A stretch of DNA of 64,000 nt from Phycomyces blakesleeanus NRRL 1555(-) (lineage: Eukaryota; Mucoromycota; Mucoromycetes; Mucorales; Phycomycetaceae), in assembly GCF_001638985.1 (NCBI RefSeq), contig NW_017265142.1, positions 124,001 to 188,000 of the forward strand, given 5' to 3'. Of the stretch, positions 14,486 through 26,664 are shown one piece after another (positions within the stretch are counted from its first letter, which is position 1; every line of letters starts with the position of its first letter). The notes under the pieces were generated by a model. It saw only the letters and a program-made list of their open reading frames with translations, had not been told where the DNA came from and did no database searches. The position numbers and the translations under genes were made by a program.

Positions 14486-15701
14486 CCAATTATATTTTGT
14501 ATATTTTTAATAAACGTATAAGTCTTAATATATAATTATATTATATTGGTCTTCTCTCTAAATATTTGGAATACAGAATATTCATATCCAAAACAAGGAA
14601 AAGAAAAAAAAAGAATTGTTTATCGGCATCCTGACAAACAATATAATCGTATTGTTTTTGTCGATAACATCGAAAGTAGAGATGATATATTACTGAGGCT
14701 AAAGAGAAAAATGAATATATAATATAATATACTGAATAATTACATTATTAATCTGTTAGATTATATATACATACACTAGATTGGCTCTAAATGTGGTGTA
14801 ATATTGAGTAAAATGGTAATTTAAAGGAGTGTAAGAGTAATGAATACGAAAGTCTTTGACCCAAAAACTAAAAAGAACAGAGAGGAAAGAAATATCAAAT
14901 GTATATATAGTCTCGCATTGTTAACAAGAATGTAGTTGATAGAGATAGAGGCATAGACAGAGGTATAATTCAGTACAGGTAGGGCTTCTCTTAAATTTGA
15001 TATTGCGACGTCAAAGAGCTCGATCTTTTGTATACCGTCCAGGACTGTCAAAGGATTCTCTAACAAAGTCTAGCTCTTATTCCTCAATTCTCGCCGAGAA
15101 ATCTCTTACTCTACCAATTAAACAAAGCAAAGTAAAAAGGCTGCTTCTATAGATTGGGTTAATGACACATTTTTCTTATAGTCAACTTCCTGTAGGTGCC
15201 CCAATTACTTAGGTGGCTCAGACCTAACCCACGTCTTGTCTTACGGACAGATCTATTAGGTCCCAAAGTGGGAAAATAAGCTTAGTATTCTACAATAAAG
15301 TAATTTTGTTTTATATATTTTATTTAGGTACGAGTGTTTTTTAATTTCTGAACATAAAAAGAAAATTTTATTTAAAAGGTTACATTTTTCATTGCTTAAC
15401 ATTGTCACAGGTTTTGGCTTTTGGCTTTAGTTTTCTCACTCAATAACTTCTTTATAAAACGCCAAAAAAGGCTTCTGGATCTTAAGCAACCCAATTTGAT
15501 TTTGCTTTTGCCTTTATATACATTCAGTATGACTTGTACTACAAGCTTTTTTCTTCTTCTCCAATGGTTTATCTTTCTTAAGAGCACAAAACTTGAGATC
15601 ACACAATATTATTATTGTGTACATAAACTTGGTACAAACGCACACTTGTCTAGTAATTTACTCTTTACAACAAATACATTCTTTTATACTTCCTCATTAC
15701 A
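14486..15701. other. Intergenic
   Basis: No gene seen. It contains the 3' end of the protease gene and the promoter of the F-box gene. Minus-strand sequence near 15085-15125 resembles a tRNA D-arm but cannot be folded into a tRNA (see rejected items). Confidence 0.55.
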
Positions 15702-17600
15702 ATGTCCATTTCCAAAATCCCTCCCGAAATTCTTACTTCAATTGCAATACATGTTCCCGATGAAAGTTTGCCGCAATGTTCACTTGTTTGTAAGCAATGG
15801 CGGGAAGTCTTTTTCAAGAAGCTATGGGAAAAGGTCGAGGCCCATGATAAAAAATCAACCGCAGCAGTGTTTGATATATCCTCTGAAAACAGATATTTGA
15901 TCTATGGCCAGTATGTTAAAACCATATACATATATGGTGATTACCATGTCAGCAGCAAAGATGTCTTGTTTCTTCAACAACTTTTTCCAAACATTTCTTA
16001 TGTTTGGTTAACATTATTATGCACGGAAATGACAGATACGGACACAGACTGGAGTACATGGAAGGCGCTGAAAACCTTCGTCATGGATTTTAGACACTGC
16101 ATTGATAGTATCCTGATAAAATTGTGCCCTGCCATATTATCTCAGCTACCCAATGTGACAGATCTTGTGCTATTTTTCGAGGATTCATACATATCAAAAA
16201 TCGGCGACTTTGAAGCTATTCACGATTATATGCCCAGCCTTCGTGTCTTTACGCACAATACAGATCAGGCCCGACTTACTGATGAAGACATGGAACGTAT
16301 AGCAAAAACAGCTCCAGCAAATTCTCTTTTGTCATTTACATTAAGAGTTAAAATACAAGACCTACGGTGGCTTTATTACTTTGCCTTAAAATATCCAAAC
16401 GTTCGTGAAATGGATTTACAGTTCTATGGTCAAAAAGATTATTTGAAAGACTCTGATTTAGCAGTAGCCAGCTCAAAAATATCGATGCTTTCTCACGTAT
16501 TTCCAAGCCTTGAAAAAATCGCCTTCTTCACCAGACAATTCAATCCCTTATTCCGTTTTGCATTCCGTAAGATCTTTCACCAGAAGACAGTATTTATCAA
16601 AGAATTCAAATATGAATTCTTCGGCGTGACTCCGGACGATAGAATATTCGAGACCATGAAAGAAGTTATGTCCATATGCTCGGAAACCATTGAATATATT
16701 CAATTCGCTAAAACAGGGAATTATATGGAAGACTTTACGCCCCATGATATATCCAAATCATTCATCTACTGTCCTCGGTTAACTACTCTGAGTCTTCAAG
16801 ACTGTAATGCCTCTATACAAGTTGATATGATCGCAGACTACTGTCCTTCTTTAAAGGAACTTTACTTATTTAGTGGTCGTATATATATTGGCCCAGAAAC
16901 AGTAAAATCGGCCAGGCCACATGGACTGCGAATACTTATGTTATACAGTGTTTATACTGACCCTGATACATTAAAATATATTTCTGTTCGATGTGAGTCG
17001 CTAAGCCATATGATCTTAGACAGACTAAGGGTATTCGGATCAATCTCTGCAGACACCGGAAATCTTTTGATTGATATGTCCAGTGCCAGACTTACTGAAC
17101 TGCGATTTAGCCGCCTACGCTTCATAGCGCCTGGTGAAATAGGACCACCTTATAGGCAGAATGAAATTGACTTGATAAAACTGGTGCGCCTTATTGCACC
17201 CTATCCTCGAACGGTCGAAGGCCGTGAACAAATCGAGGAATCTTCTACAGATCATGTACCCATATGTAAAACTGCAGCACATTGGTTTGCATCCGGACTT
17301 AAATACATGCAAAATACTTCAAGTATTTTAATCCTAAAGCAGGCCGAGATAGACCGCCTTCAAGAATACTTTGATAACTATCAAGAAAATATGCTCTCTG
17401 GTAAAATGGAAACCATTCAGATTTCTAAGGAGAGTGAAACTCCTCAAACATGGGATATGGATCCTAGTCGAGGATATGTGACATTTATGTGTGGCTATGC
17501 AGAAGGCTTCGCTATTAACGAGGTACATGAAGATGGTTATTTCAGAACGTTTTCTTGGAATCGTGTTAAAAATACAGTAGAGAAAGTATTCTGGAGATAG
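15702..17600 (+). CDS. F-box / leucine-rich-repeat-like protein
   Basis: Single-exon protein of 632 residues. Residues 5-45 form an F-box: ISKIPPEILTSIAIHVP followed by SLPQCSLVCKQWREVFFKKLW. This box docks to Skp1 in SCF ubiquitin ligases. The remainder has repeated leucine-rich strands such as LTTLSLQDCNAS and LKELYLFSGRIYI with intervening Cys-Pro-Ser/Arg turns (SICSETIEYI, YCPRLTTL, YCPSLKELYL). This indicates a degenerate LRR solenoid that would bind the substrate. There is no intron, unlike nearly all neighbours, which is common in expanded fungal F-box families. The substrate is unknown. Confidence 0.85.
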   Translation: MSISKIPPEILTSIAIHVPDESLPQCSLVCKQWREVFFKKLWEKVEAHDKKSTAAVFDISSENRYLIYGQYVKTIYIYGDYHVSSKDVLFLQQLFPNISYVWLTLLCTEMTDTDTDWSTWKALKTFVMDFRHCIDSILIKLCPAILSQLPNVTDLVLFFEDSYISKIGDFEAIHDYMPSLRVFTHNTDQARLTDEDMERIAKTAPANSLLSFTLRVKIQDLRWLYYFALKYPNVREMDLQFYGQKDYLKDSDLAVASSKISMLSHVFPSLEKIAFFTRQFNPLFRFAFRKIFHQKTVFIKEFKYEFFGVTPDDRIFETMKEVMSICSETIEYIQFAKTGNYMEDFTPHDISKSFIYCPRLTTLSLQDCNASIQVDMIADYCPSLKELYLFSGRIYIGPETVKSARPHGLRILMLYSVYTDPDTLKYISVRCESLSHMILDRLRVFGSISADTGNLLIDMSSARLTELRFSRLRFIAPGEIGPPYRQNEIDLIKLVRLIAPYPRTVEGREQIEESSTDHVPICKTAAHWFASGLKYMQNTSSILILKQAEIDRLQEYFDNYQENMLSGKMETIQISKESETPQTWDMDPSRGYVTFMCGYAEGFAINEVHEDGYFRTFSWNRVKNTVEKVFWR

Positions 17601-18051
17601 GTCGAATAAAGTAAATGTATTTTTGTATATTTATAACATAAAGCATAGTGTTGAGGCAAAAATACAATCACTATAACATAATTTCTGAAAGGGAATCTTT
17701 TAGCTTGATTTAAAGTGATGCTGCTTATAAATGTGTGTATGTATCTACTGAGATGTGAACAATAAACTGATATCATTTGAATTATTAATAAAAACACATT
17801 AAATGGAATATGCATTTCTACACTACACCATAGTATTAAGCTTAGGATAATAGCTTTTTAAATAAATAAATAAATAAATAAAAAGTTCAATAACTCTATT
17901 CGGATAAGCGACAATGGATACAAATAAAGATCAATACGCCACTTCCACGCTATCTCTGCTCAAATATTGATTCCCAAAAAAAAACAGAATATTGCTCATG
18001 GTTTATATATATATATTTTTTGTTATTTTTCACTATTATTGATACATTGGT
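17601..18051. other. Convergent 3' space
   Basis: AT-rich spacer between the converging F-box and Elp6 genes. It carries an AAAT tetramer array near 17860-17880 and a TA run near 18003-18015. No gene is seen. Confidence 0.6.
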
Positions 18052-18987
18052 CTACAATACACCTTGTGAAATTCCTTTTGCAAAGAAATGTACATTATTA
18101 TCAAGAATCTTATAGTGAAGAGATTGTCCAAGATAGTTGAGGGTTGTGTTTGGCATGCACTTTGAGCCATGAAGAATTGAAAGCTGGGAATTAAAAGTGA
18201 TTAGTATACCTGCAACCACAAAAATAAAGTTCGTTCTGATTTCTTTTTTTTTACCTGACCATGCACGTCCCTTGCCAGTCCACTTCCGAGAGCTTGTACT
18301 TGGAGAACAAGTTCAGCACTTGCCAATATAGTCTTCACAAACGCATCTTGTTCAATGTCTTCGGTGCCTTGCTCGTCTGCATGACACACAGTAACAAGTG
18401 TTCCATCCATACTCTCGACAAGGGATTTGAGCTTGTTCACAAATTGACACACCTCCCGCAGACCTAGGCCGCTCTGAAGAAGCACACTCACGTCATCCAA
18501 AACAAGCAAAGGATTCTTCTTTGACTGAAGGTGATCCTTAATTATTTGATAAAATGAGCGTAAGACGTCTTTTGATCCAAGAGAGCCATCAAGGGTGCCG
18601 GTTGGTGTAGAGGGTGTTTTGGCGGGTGGATATGGTGTCGTGTGGGAATAAGGATTTAAGTGAGTTAGTCCATCAAGGAAACTAAACTGACCAGACTGCT
18701 TGTATGTCTGAAGATTGATGCCCTGTTCAAGTATGGATTATTAATACAAACCGTACATTATTGAATCATTCACTTGCCAATTTGCGTCCGATCAAGAAGT
18801 AATGGTTGAAGATCTGTGCAAGTCCGACCAGAATGACAGATCGATCTGCTTTAAGTTGATTTCCAACAAAGTGATGTATAAGAAAGTTTGCGTCTGATTT
18901 TAAAGTGTCTGTAATCACAATGTGAATTCTTTCTGGTGGGAGATTGTTTGGAAGCGCAAGTGCTGCATCTAATGTCGCGTATCCCAT
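18052..18987 (-). CDS. ELP6: Elongator complex subunit Elp6
   Basis: Elp6 is a RecA-fold, catalytically inactive subunit of the Elp456 ring of Elongator, which modifies wobble uridines in tRNA. Three exons (18778-18987, 18255-18722, 18052-18183) give 269 residues, close to yeast (273) and human (266). Visible family features are the early strand IHIVITDTLKSDANFLIHHFVGNQLK, with LVGLAQIFNHYFLIGRKLG restored across the first junction. Then come GQFSFLDGL, the Walker-B-like strand LLVLDDVSVLLQSGLG and a final DVHGQLSILHGS. The first intron (18723-18777) must use a GC donor (TTG followed by GCAAGT) to keep the KLG-I/V motif in frame. The start chosen is MGYATLDAALALPNNLP. An in-frame ATG further upstream extends the frame by 24 residues with no family support. 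Confidence 0.88.
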
Positions 18988-20040
18988 GTCTATTGAATGA
19001 AAGTTCAACTGGAACAAGACGACAAATTCACTGTTTCTGACGGGACTGAGATACTCCACACTTTACCGAACAATACTACAGTAACAAGTGCTACCGGAAT
19101 AAAATTAACAAACTGCCGGAAGTTACCGGACTTGTGTTCAAACTCGGTGAGCAAGGAACAACAATAAATGTGACAGGCAATTTCCCGGAATTCAGAGATC
19201 CTTCTCTTTACGTTTGATATAATCCCTCGCATTGAATGGAATCCAAAGATGCGCTACTGATATTTTTGTATATATATATATATTATTTTTATATGCTCGG
19301 TAAATAATGAAAGATTGGGTTCTCTTTTTCTTGCAACAAAATGTTTCTGCTCTCAAAGTGTTGTACCTGACTACAAAGAATTGTGGGCTTATAATTAACA
19401 GCTAGTTATCCTAGCCCTTTGGCATAAAACACAGTTATTTTTTTTAAGCTATATGTTAAAAAAAAAGAGAGAGTCAGATTTAGATAAAAAGATTGTAACT
19501 ATAATGAAAGATGAATTGTGTGCGCGTGGGAGTGCTTTTATTTAGCTGTTTCATATGTCTGTTAAATGAACAGTAACGTGTGAAAACTTGGATAATTCAA
19601 TCAAATGTATTCTTCAATTGGCTATCATGTAAACCAAAAAAAAAGGAATCTTTAAAAAGCAATGGATTTGATATGTCTACTGGTCTTTTCGGCCAGAAAC
19701 TGATGCTAAGCCTTTAAGCAATCAATTGTCACAAATAATAAAATTATGTTGGTAGTTGCACATTGTATTAACCCAAGGATACACTAAGTTACCTCTAAAG
19801 TAGTGTATAAATAAAAGGCTTTATGGCTTGCTAAATATTCATATATTTTTTACTCAGTCTAAATACCACTTTTTAGGGTGCGGTCTTTCTTTTTATTTTC
19901 TGTATTCACTTTTGGTCTGTTACCTAAAAAATCTTCTCTTTATAGTTTAATTTATTTCATCTCATCTCATCGGTTTCTTCTCCTTTTTCTTTTTATACAA
20001 CTTCTCATACAGTTCAAATTTACCTTGCCTAATATCATTC
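18988..20040. other. Divergent intergenic region
   Basis: Shared upstream region of Elp6 (leftward) and acyl-CoA oxidase (rightward). No gene is seen. The last 200 bases before 20041 are pyrimidine-rich, typical of fungal leaders. Confidence 0.55.
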
Positions 20041-22585
20041 ATGACAATTCCTCTCAAAGACTCATCGGATCCAAGTGCAAAAGCGGCCCTTGCTCGGCTT
20101 GAACAAATCAAGGGTCAACTCAACTTGAAATCCTCTGCTATGTCTCTCCAGGCACCAAAAGATATGACTACAGAGCGTGCTGCCGCTGATTTTGATATCA
20201 AGAAGCTGGAGTGGCTCTGGGCAGGCGGTGAAGACGCCTACAATTTACTCGTAAGAACGAGACGTTTATATTGAAACCTGACAAATTATTTAAATAATAA
20301 TAATACAAGTAGAACTTCTCTTATAATTTTATCAAAAATGACCCTGAGTTGGTAGTCCAACCTCCCCGCAACTTTCTTGAGATGTCTAGACCGGAGGCCC
20401 GCGAATTGTAAGTTGACTACAGCCTAAGCAAACAGGTATTAATACAAGTCTACAGTGCCATGGGCCAAATATACCGGACTACTCAACTTTCAAAAGACAA
20501 AGCTCTTAACTTGACCAAGCAGCAAATTGATAGTATCGTATGGGCCACGAATATCTACTCCGAAACCTTCTCGATGCGATTCTTTGTCCATGCTTCTTTA
20601 TTCCGTAATGCTGTGAACATGCTGGGAAACAAAAATCAGCAAGACAAGTGGAACACCAAAATAGAGAACCTTGAGGTCATTGGCTGCTTTGCTATGGTAA
20701 GCTTAAATAAATAAATAAATAAATAAAACAAAAAAAATCTATCGGTAATACAATTGTGTACACATAAAACTTAATATACTTTCAAATCTAGACTGAGCTG
20801 GGACATAGTTCGGCTCTTCGTGATATTGAAACAACAGCGACATATGATATTGCAACTGATGAATTTGTTCTCGAATCTCCCACTGTAACCTCAAGCAAAT
20901 GGTGGATTGGAATGGCTGGCCAGACCGCAACCCACACCGTAGCAATTGCTCAAACCATCATTCACGGAAAGAATGTTGGTCTCAACTGGTTTATTGTCCA
21001 GCTCCGTAGTCAGACAGATGGCTCGCTTATGCCTAATGTTGTAGCTGGTGATATTGGTCAAAAGGTTGGTCACTTGGGACTGGATAATGGCTGGATTCAA
21101 TTCCATCGCAACCGCATACCTCGTAAGAATATGCTTTCTAGATGGGTCAGCTTGGATCGCCACGGAAACTTCTCTCCCCCACCAAATCCAGCTGTGATGT
21201 ACGCCACCTTGATTCCAGAACGTCTTTCTCTTGTTCTTGTCACAACACAACTGATTTCGCAAGCTATTGTTATTGCTACACGGTATGGCGTAGTCCGTCG
21301 CCAGGGCGCAAAAAACGAGCAGATCATGGATTATCAGTCACACTATGTGAAACTGGTTCCGGCAATATCGTTCATGTACATGGTCAAGACAGCACAAAAG
21401 GATTTAGATGAACAGTTCTCAATATTGACTGCTGGTGGCAATATGGACCCCGCGACATATCTTAACTATATGGGCGAAATGCATGCAATGGCTGCTTGTT
21501 TCAAAGGACTGACAGGATGGTACTCTTCTGAAATCCTCGAAGATTGTCGACGTGCTTGTGGCGGTCACGCCTACTCTTCTTACAATGCAATTGGAAGCAT
21601 CATAGGTGACTGGGGAGTTATGACTACCGGAGGCGGTGATAACGTAGTGCTGCTACAGCAAGCGGCTCGTCATTTACTGTTCCGTCTTGAGCAGAAACTC
21701 AAATTCAACCAGTACCCAAAATTTAGCTTCAAGAGCCCAACTCAATATATAAATTATGCAGAAGAATATCTTGGTAATACCAAATGGAATGTATCCGATG
21801 TCTCGCAGTGTCTTGGAAACTTTAGTGTAGTTGAAGGGGCTCTATGCACTATTTTGGTTAAAAGAGTGAGTAGAGAAAGATTCATAGGTATTATTACTTG
21901 AGCTGGATACTGATATAAATTATATTATTATTTAGTTGAATAGTATTCAAAAGAACCTGGAGAGTGGAATGACCCACAATGATGTCTTGCTAGAGTCAGT
22001 TCGTGTAGCTGAGATGCATTGTGCTGTATTCTTATTCTCTACCAATGCTGCTGCCTATCACAAATCAACTGCTGATCCTGCTCTTGATAAGGGTGTTCTT
22101 TCCATCATGAACCGCCTCACTGTCCTTTGGGGTCTCCACATCCTTTACAAGTACAGCGACCAGGGATTTAAAGAAGGATTCTTGAGTCCCGAGCAGATCA
22201 AAGATATTGAATATATCTACTTTGATGTAAGTGCTTTAAATTGACCATCACGCTAATATCTGACATATTTATATTTACTGATATTGCCCACAAGTATTGC
22301 AAATCTCTCCGCTCTCAAGTTATTGGTCTCACAGATGGCTTTGGTTACCCTGACTTTATTATCAAGGCACCTATTGCAAAATATGACGGCGACATTTACC
22401 AAGGTAAAAATTGGGATTGTTTTTATTTTTTGTGCAGTTTATTAATGATTAATTTATATATATATATTTATTATTACTATTATTATGTAGCTTATTTTGA
22501 TAGCATTTTGCAAGCACCTGGATCAGTCGATATACCCCCATACCATGAAAAATACATCAAGCCTCTTACAAATCAGCTCAAGTAA
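20041..22585 (+). CDS. Peroxisomal acyl-coenzyme A oxidase
   Basis: FAD flavoenzyme for the first step of peroxisomal beta-oxidation, producing trans-2-enoyl-CoA and H2O2. Seven exons (20041-20250, 20313-20407, 20456-20696, 20792-21865, 21936-22226, 22295-22403, 22491-22585) give 704 residues, normal for the family. Conserved segments include FSMRFFVHASLFRNAVNMLG, GCFAMTELGHSSALRDIETT, WWIGMAGQTATHTVAIAQ, CRRACGGHAYSSYN and GLTDGFGYPDF. The FAD-binding loop usually reads TELGHGSN; here it is TELGHSSA. The C-terminus, NQLK, is not a canonical PTS1. Residues 19-27 (RLEQIKGQL) match the PTS2 consensus R-L-x5-Q-L. That fit is exact but could be chance, since many fungal acyl-CoA oxidases enter peroxisomes without PTS1. 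Confidence 0.93.
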
Positions 22586-22740
22586 TACTATATTTTAATA
22601 ATGGCAAAGACTAATACTAAAACATGGCCAAATGCAAGCTCAATATTTTAAAGGCAACAAATACACACAAATTACATAAAAAATGGGACAGTTGTTTTAA
22701 TTAAAAAAGAAAAAAGTTTTCATACAAATAAATAAATTAA

Positions 22741-22809
22741 TGCCCTGCCCTGCCCTGCCCTGCTCTACTCTACTCTACTCTACTCTACTCTACTCTACTC
22801 TACTCTACT
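22741..22809. repeat. Compound pentanucleotide array (TGCCC then TCTAC)
   Basis: Four TGCCC units pass through an intermediate into about nine TCTAC units. The array lies between the converging acyl-CoA oxidase and protease 2 genes. Pentamer repeats recur in this window (ACAAT near 225, GTAGA near 385). Confidence 0.92.
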
Positions 22810-22845
22810 AAAATTATGGCATCTTAATTTCTAATATCATTCTTC

Positions 22846-24408
22846 TTATGCAACTGGAATAAATCCAGTAACACTACTACCCATTCCATTTTTGGCAGCG
22901 ATGCCTATCCTTTTTTACCCCACATCATAAACAAGATAAAGGCTTCGTAAAATAGAATCGCCAACAATATAATTGGTGAACTCATTAGAGTTTACGGAAG
23001 GAAGAGAGGCAGCGATACCAAACACACAAGCCTTGGCTTCCTCTAATGTTCTTGCATCTCCAGGATAAACCAGATTTGAGGCTAGAATATTGATGGCGGT
23101 TGGACTGGTTCCGCTTGATCCCGTACTTGATAGATGAAAATGAACCGTGGCATTCGATGAAGCGAGGCTACAGTCAATGCTAAAAAGAGACGTCGAGGGG
23201 TTGAACTGGTATCCACCTGGGCCAGCGATAGAAATAAGAGCCGCCTCTACTGTTTCATATGGAAAGAAAGACAGAGTGGCACCAGTATCAAACATTAAAA
23301 GTAAAATCAAAGGCAACGGTAAAGTAGTAGTAACATTTTCTCTTTGCACTGTGATCCCTTGGCAATGCAGAACCCAATAAGAGAAATCCGCATACCCATT
23401 TGAAGGAAGAGTGGCTGGGGCCGATGGATTGGATAGTGTATTCGATGGCATTACAGAAACGTAAACTAAAGCTCCAGAATATTTGGTTTGGTCTATTCCT
23501 CCAAATATGATTTCACCAGCAGGCCCACCAATATTTGAGCTGCTTAAATAAACGGAAAAGACAGGATCTGAGATGACCTTTTGTTCTACCAAGTTAAACA
23601 CAAATGACATGTATCCCTTTTCCTGGAGCCTTTCTAGACCTGTCGCCTTTGGAAAACTCAACCCCAAAACACCATTGGCTGTTTTTAAATGACTGCTAGC
23701 CTGATTACTTGATTCTTCTGATCCTAGAGCAGAAGAATTCTGTTGTGGTTGAGGTAGTATTCCATAGGTTGATGAGGCAATTCCGAATGGCTGGTTTATC
23801 ACTGTAGTGTCTGCAATAGTAACAGTATCGGTAGCCAGGGCTCCAGTAGCATTTCCGATAACATAATTAACAACAAAATCAAAGCTTGTTGAAACAAATG
23901 TTGAGGAGGCTGCTTGATCAAATCGTCTATTTGGACAGAGGCTAGGATCACATTGGGTGGAGGGAACCCATAAGTTTCCACTATAACTTCAAAAGGTGAG
24001 AACTACTTTAATTCTCTACTCATCTTTCAGCTATATTTCTTAATACTAGAGACAAGAAGTGTCTCTTTCTATTGTGTCTACTATTTCCCCTAGTTTCTTT
24101 ATATTTGATTGAATTAAAATTTACCTTCCAGTGTCTAGGATGAGAGTCAATTCTTGTGGTGGGATGTCAAAGCTCATTTGAACCATGTACTGTACATTAT
24201 TGATATTATATAGAGGTTCCTGAAAATAGTCTCGTTTTCTTGCAAGTGTTTTGTTTTGTATTCCGGTAAAGGCGTTGGAATTGTGAGGGTTGTAGAGAAT
24301 AGGTAAGCGTATCAATTCAGGTGTATTAAGATCAATTGAAAACCCCTCTGTTATAAGAATTGCCTGAAGGAATAGAAAAACGAAGGTACAAGGCAAAATT
24401 TGTAGCAA
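22846..24408 (-). pseudogene. Aspartic protease 2, probably inactivated
   Basis: A1-family protease with two exons (24125 to about 24408, and down from 23980). The intron splits the Ser codon of the first active site, giving DTGSGNLWVPS. The second site is MFDTGATLSFFP. About 370 codons of the second exon are open, but two defects stand out. The frame ends at TAA (22915-22917) within the conserved end YDVG-stop-KRIGIAA. Relatives have Gln at that point, and the same frame then continues 21 more codons to a natural-looking stop at 22846. In addition, exon 1 has no ATG: the signal-like sequence ILPCTFVFLFLQAILITEG follows a TTG, and an in-frame TGA lies just upstream. A TATAAA lies only about 25 bp from that TTG. 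This may be a recent pseudogene, or a gene using an unseen upstream exon. A readthrough or sequencing error at the TAA is possible. Confidence 0.72.
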
Positions 24409-25167
24409 AATTCAACAGGATTGAGTTTTATAAATAATATTTACTCGAACGATAGATTATGGTTTTTATAAAGATATTTTATTTTTATTTTACATCTTAC
24501 ATTGCAACTCTTTGGTTGTAAAGGTTCAAATAATAATAACAAAAAAAAACTTTAAATCAGGCTTCAGAGCAGAGGCTTCAGCAAGTGGATATTATGAAGC
24601 TTTGAGTACTAGTAAAATCAATATTTACGTTGATGTGTGATATCAAACATCTATTCCCCAAGTATTTGCTGATTGTTCAGTTTAATTTATTTACAATACT
24701 AAAGAAAAAGGAATCGCCTTAGAACTCAAAAATATCTGTTTAGTAATGATCATCGATATCACATTAAAATGAGCCAGCGCCACGACAAACCATAGTAATA
24801 AATATATGGCTGAAACTTCAAAGCCTCAAAAAGCTGTAGAGAGTAATTGGGCTCCTGCTAATTGATTTTAGTTTATACTTCGACTATAGTCAAAGAGCTA
24901 TATATATAGCAGTTAAAGGTGTTTCTCATTCGAGGGTATACATAATGAGACTGGGAATATATAATATAAGGCTTGTGTTATCTTTTATTGCCATTATGAA
25001 TGTAGTATATCATTAAAAACAAAAGACAAGATAAGACTTCTGGGAAATTTATTATTCTCATTCTATAATAGAAACAAGACAGTTTGATATATTTAAAGAA
25101 AATGTATAAAACAGCATTTAAAACGTATTGGCTTTGACGGTAATTTTACAATTTTATATAGTACAGC
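24409..25167. other. Spacer between proteases 2 and 3
   Basis: AT-rich, no gene seen. It should contain the promoter of protease 2 and the 3' region of protease 3, which are both on the minus strand. Confidence 0.55.
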
Positions 25168-26664
25168 TCATCGCATATTAGTAACCTGTACATTAATACT
25201 AGTGCCCTTGTCAATTGCAGCAGCAAATCCAATGCGTGTTTGACCAATATCGTATACAAGATATAAGTTTCTGAGAATGTTATCTCCTACAATATACGAC
25301 GTAAGAGGACTTGCGATAAGTGAAGGCAAAGAGGCACCTATACCAAAATAGCAAAAAGTGGCTTCCTCTATTGTCAGTGCGTCTCCAGGCAAAACAAGTT
25401 CAGAGAACGGGATAGTAATGGTGATGGGATCGAAGATGTCCTTGTGTGGGGCGCCCATCTCGAGTTTGATGATGGCTTCTGACGACGGGGTATCACAGCC
25501 CAGAATAAATATAGATTTTGCTGAATTAAATTGATAATTATCTGAGCCCACAACTTTTGCAACAATATTCTCGACAATTTTGCGAGGAAAAAATGACAGA
25601 CTAGCACCCGTGTCGAACATAAAATATGAAAGCGGGGGCATTCCGGCATCAGTAGATGTGCCTCTGTCTTGGATCGTTATTTTCTGGGCATTCGTAGCCC
25701 AATATCCGTGTCCGGTGTAGCTGATTTTAGGTGATTTGGGAAGAGCTGTGTGTAAAGCACTTGCTGAGTAGTTGGCAATAGGAACATATAGTAGTTCACC
25801 AGTGTATTTAGTAGGATCGATGCCACCGAATATGATTTCTCCAGAATTTTCACTTGTGCTAGGGTCTCCAAGGTAGATAGAAAAGATCGGATCTGTGATA
25901 ATTCTTTGTTCGATCATGTTAAAAATAAGCGAGCCATGGCCCTTTCCATTAGTATTATTATATTTCGAAAGACTGATAAAGGCCATTCCGAGGATTCCGT
26001 TGGATGATGTATCGGAAATACTAAGTAATTCAGAGTCTCGGTTCTCTTCTGCAAATGATTCGCCAATCTCGCTTGGAAATATACCCGCCTTGTAGACTGT
26101 AGATGCCAGCCCAAATGGCTGGTCTTTTATAACGGCGCCTCCAATAGACACCGTATCTGTCACAAAGGTACCAGTCGCATTTCCGATTCCATATTTGATG
26201 ACAAAGTTCTGATCGGTTGGTGTAAAGGTAGAGGAAAGTGTACTATCAAACCGAGCGAATGGACAGAGAACCGGATTACATTTAGTAGATGGAATCCATA
26301 GATCTGTACTGTATTCATATTTTTTTATTAATTTTTAGGATAGTTAGATCCAATTGAAACTTCCTATATCACGATTGTTTCTTTGCTTGCTATAATTACG
26401 GTGTCAATCAGTATATTACCTTCCTGTGTCAAGAAATAACGCAAACTTTTGTGGTGGAGTGCCTATATCCAAATGAACAACATGTCGTGTTCCTTTTATG
26501 CTATATATATCGGACTGAAAGGTTCCTCTTTTGAACAGAGTACTAGCTGTATATTTGCTGCGAATAATAGGCAGGCGCACCATTCCTGCATTAGCTTTTG
26601 CAGGGGAGAATATTTCTGTCAGGATAATGGTGAACAGAAATAATGTAGGGGCAAAGACTATCAT
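25168..26664 (-). CDS. Secreted aspartic protease 3 (rhizopuspepsin-like)
   Basis: A1-family protease in two exons, 26420-26664 and 25168-26308, giving 461 residues. The first true ATG is at 26664 (MIVFAPTLFLFTIIL); a further upstream TTG is not needed. A hydrophobic signal peptide is followed by the propeptide motif MVRLPIIRSKYTASTLFKRG, ending in a dibasic site. Splicing inside the Ser codon gives DTGSTDLWIPST. The second catalytic motif is MFDTGASLSFFP. The C-terminus has the family signature YIVGDNILRNLYLVYDIGQTRIGFA. It is intact, and the closest relatives in the window are proteases 1 and 5. Confidence 0.92.

Noticed and set aside
15085..15125. tRNA-like stretch on the minus strand (TTAATTGGTAGAGTAAGAG then TTCTCGGCGAGAA)
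   Set aside because: It has a D-arm-like piece and a small palindrome, but no pairing acceptor stem, no T-arm and no sensible anticodon loop. At best it is a tRNA-derived remnant.
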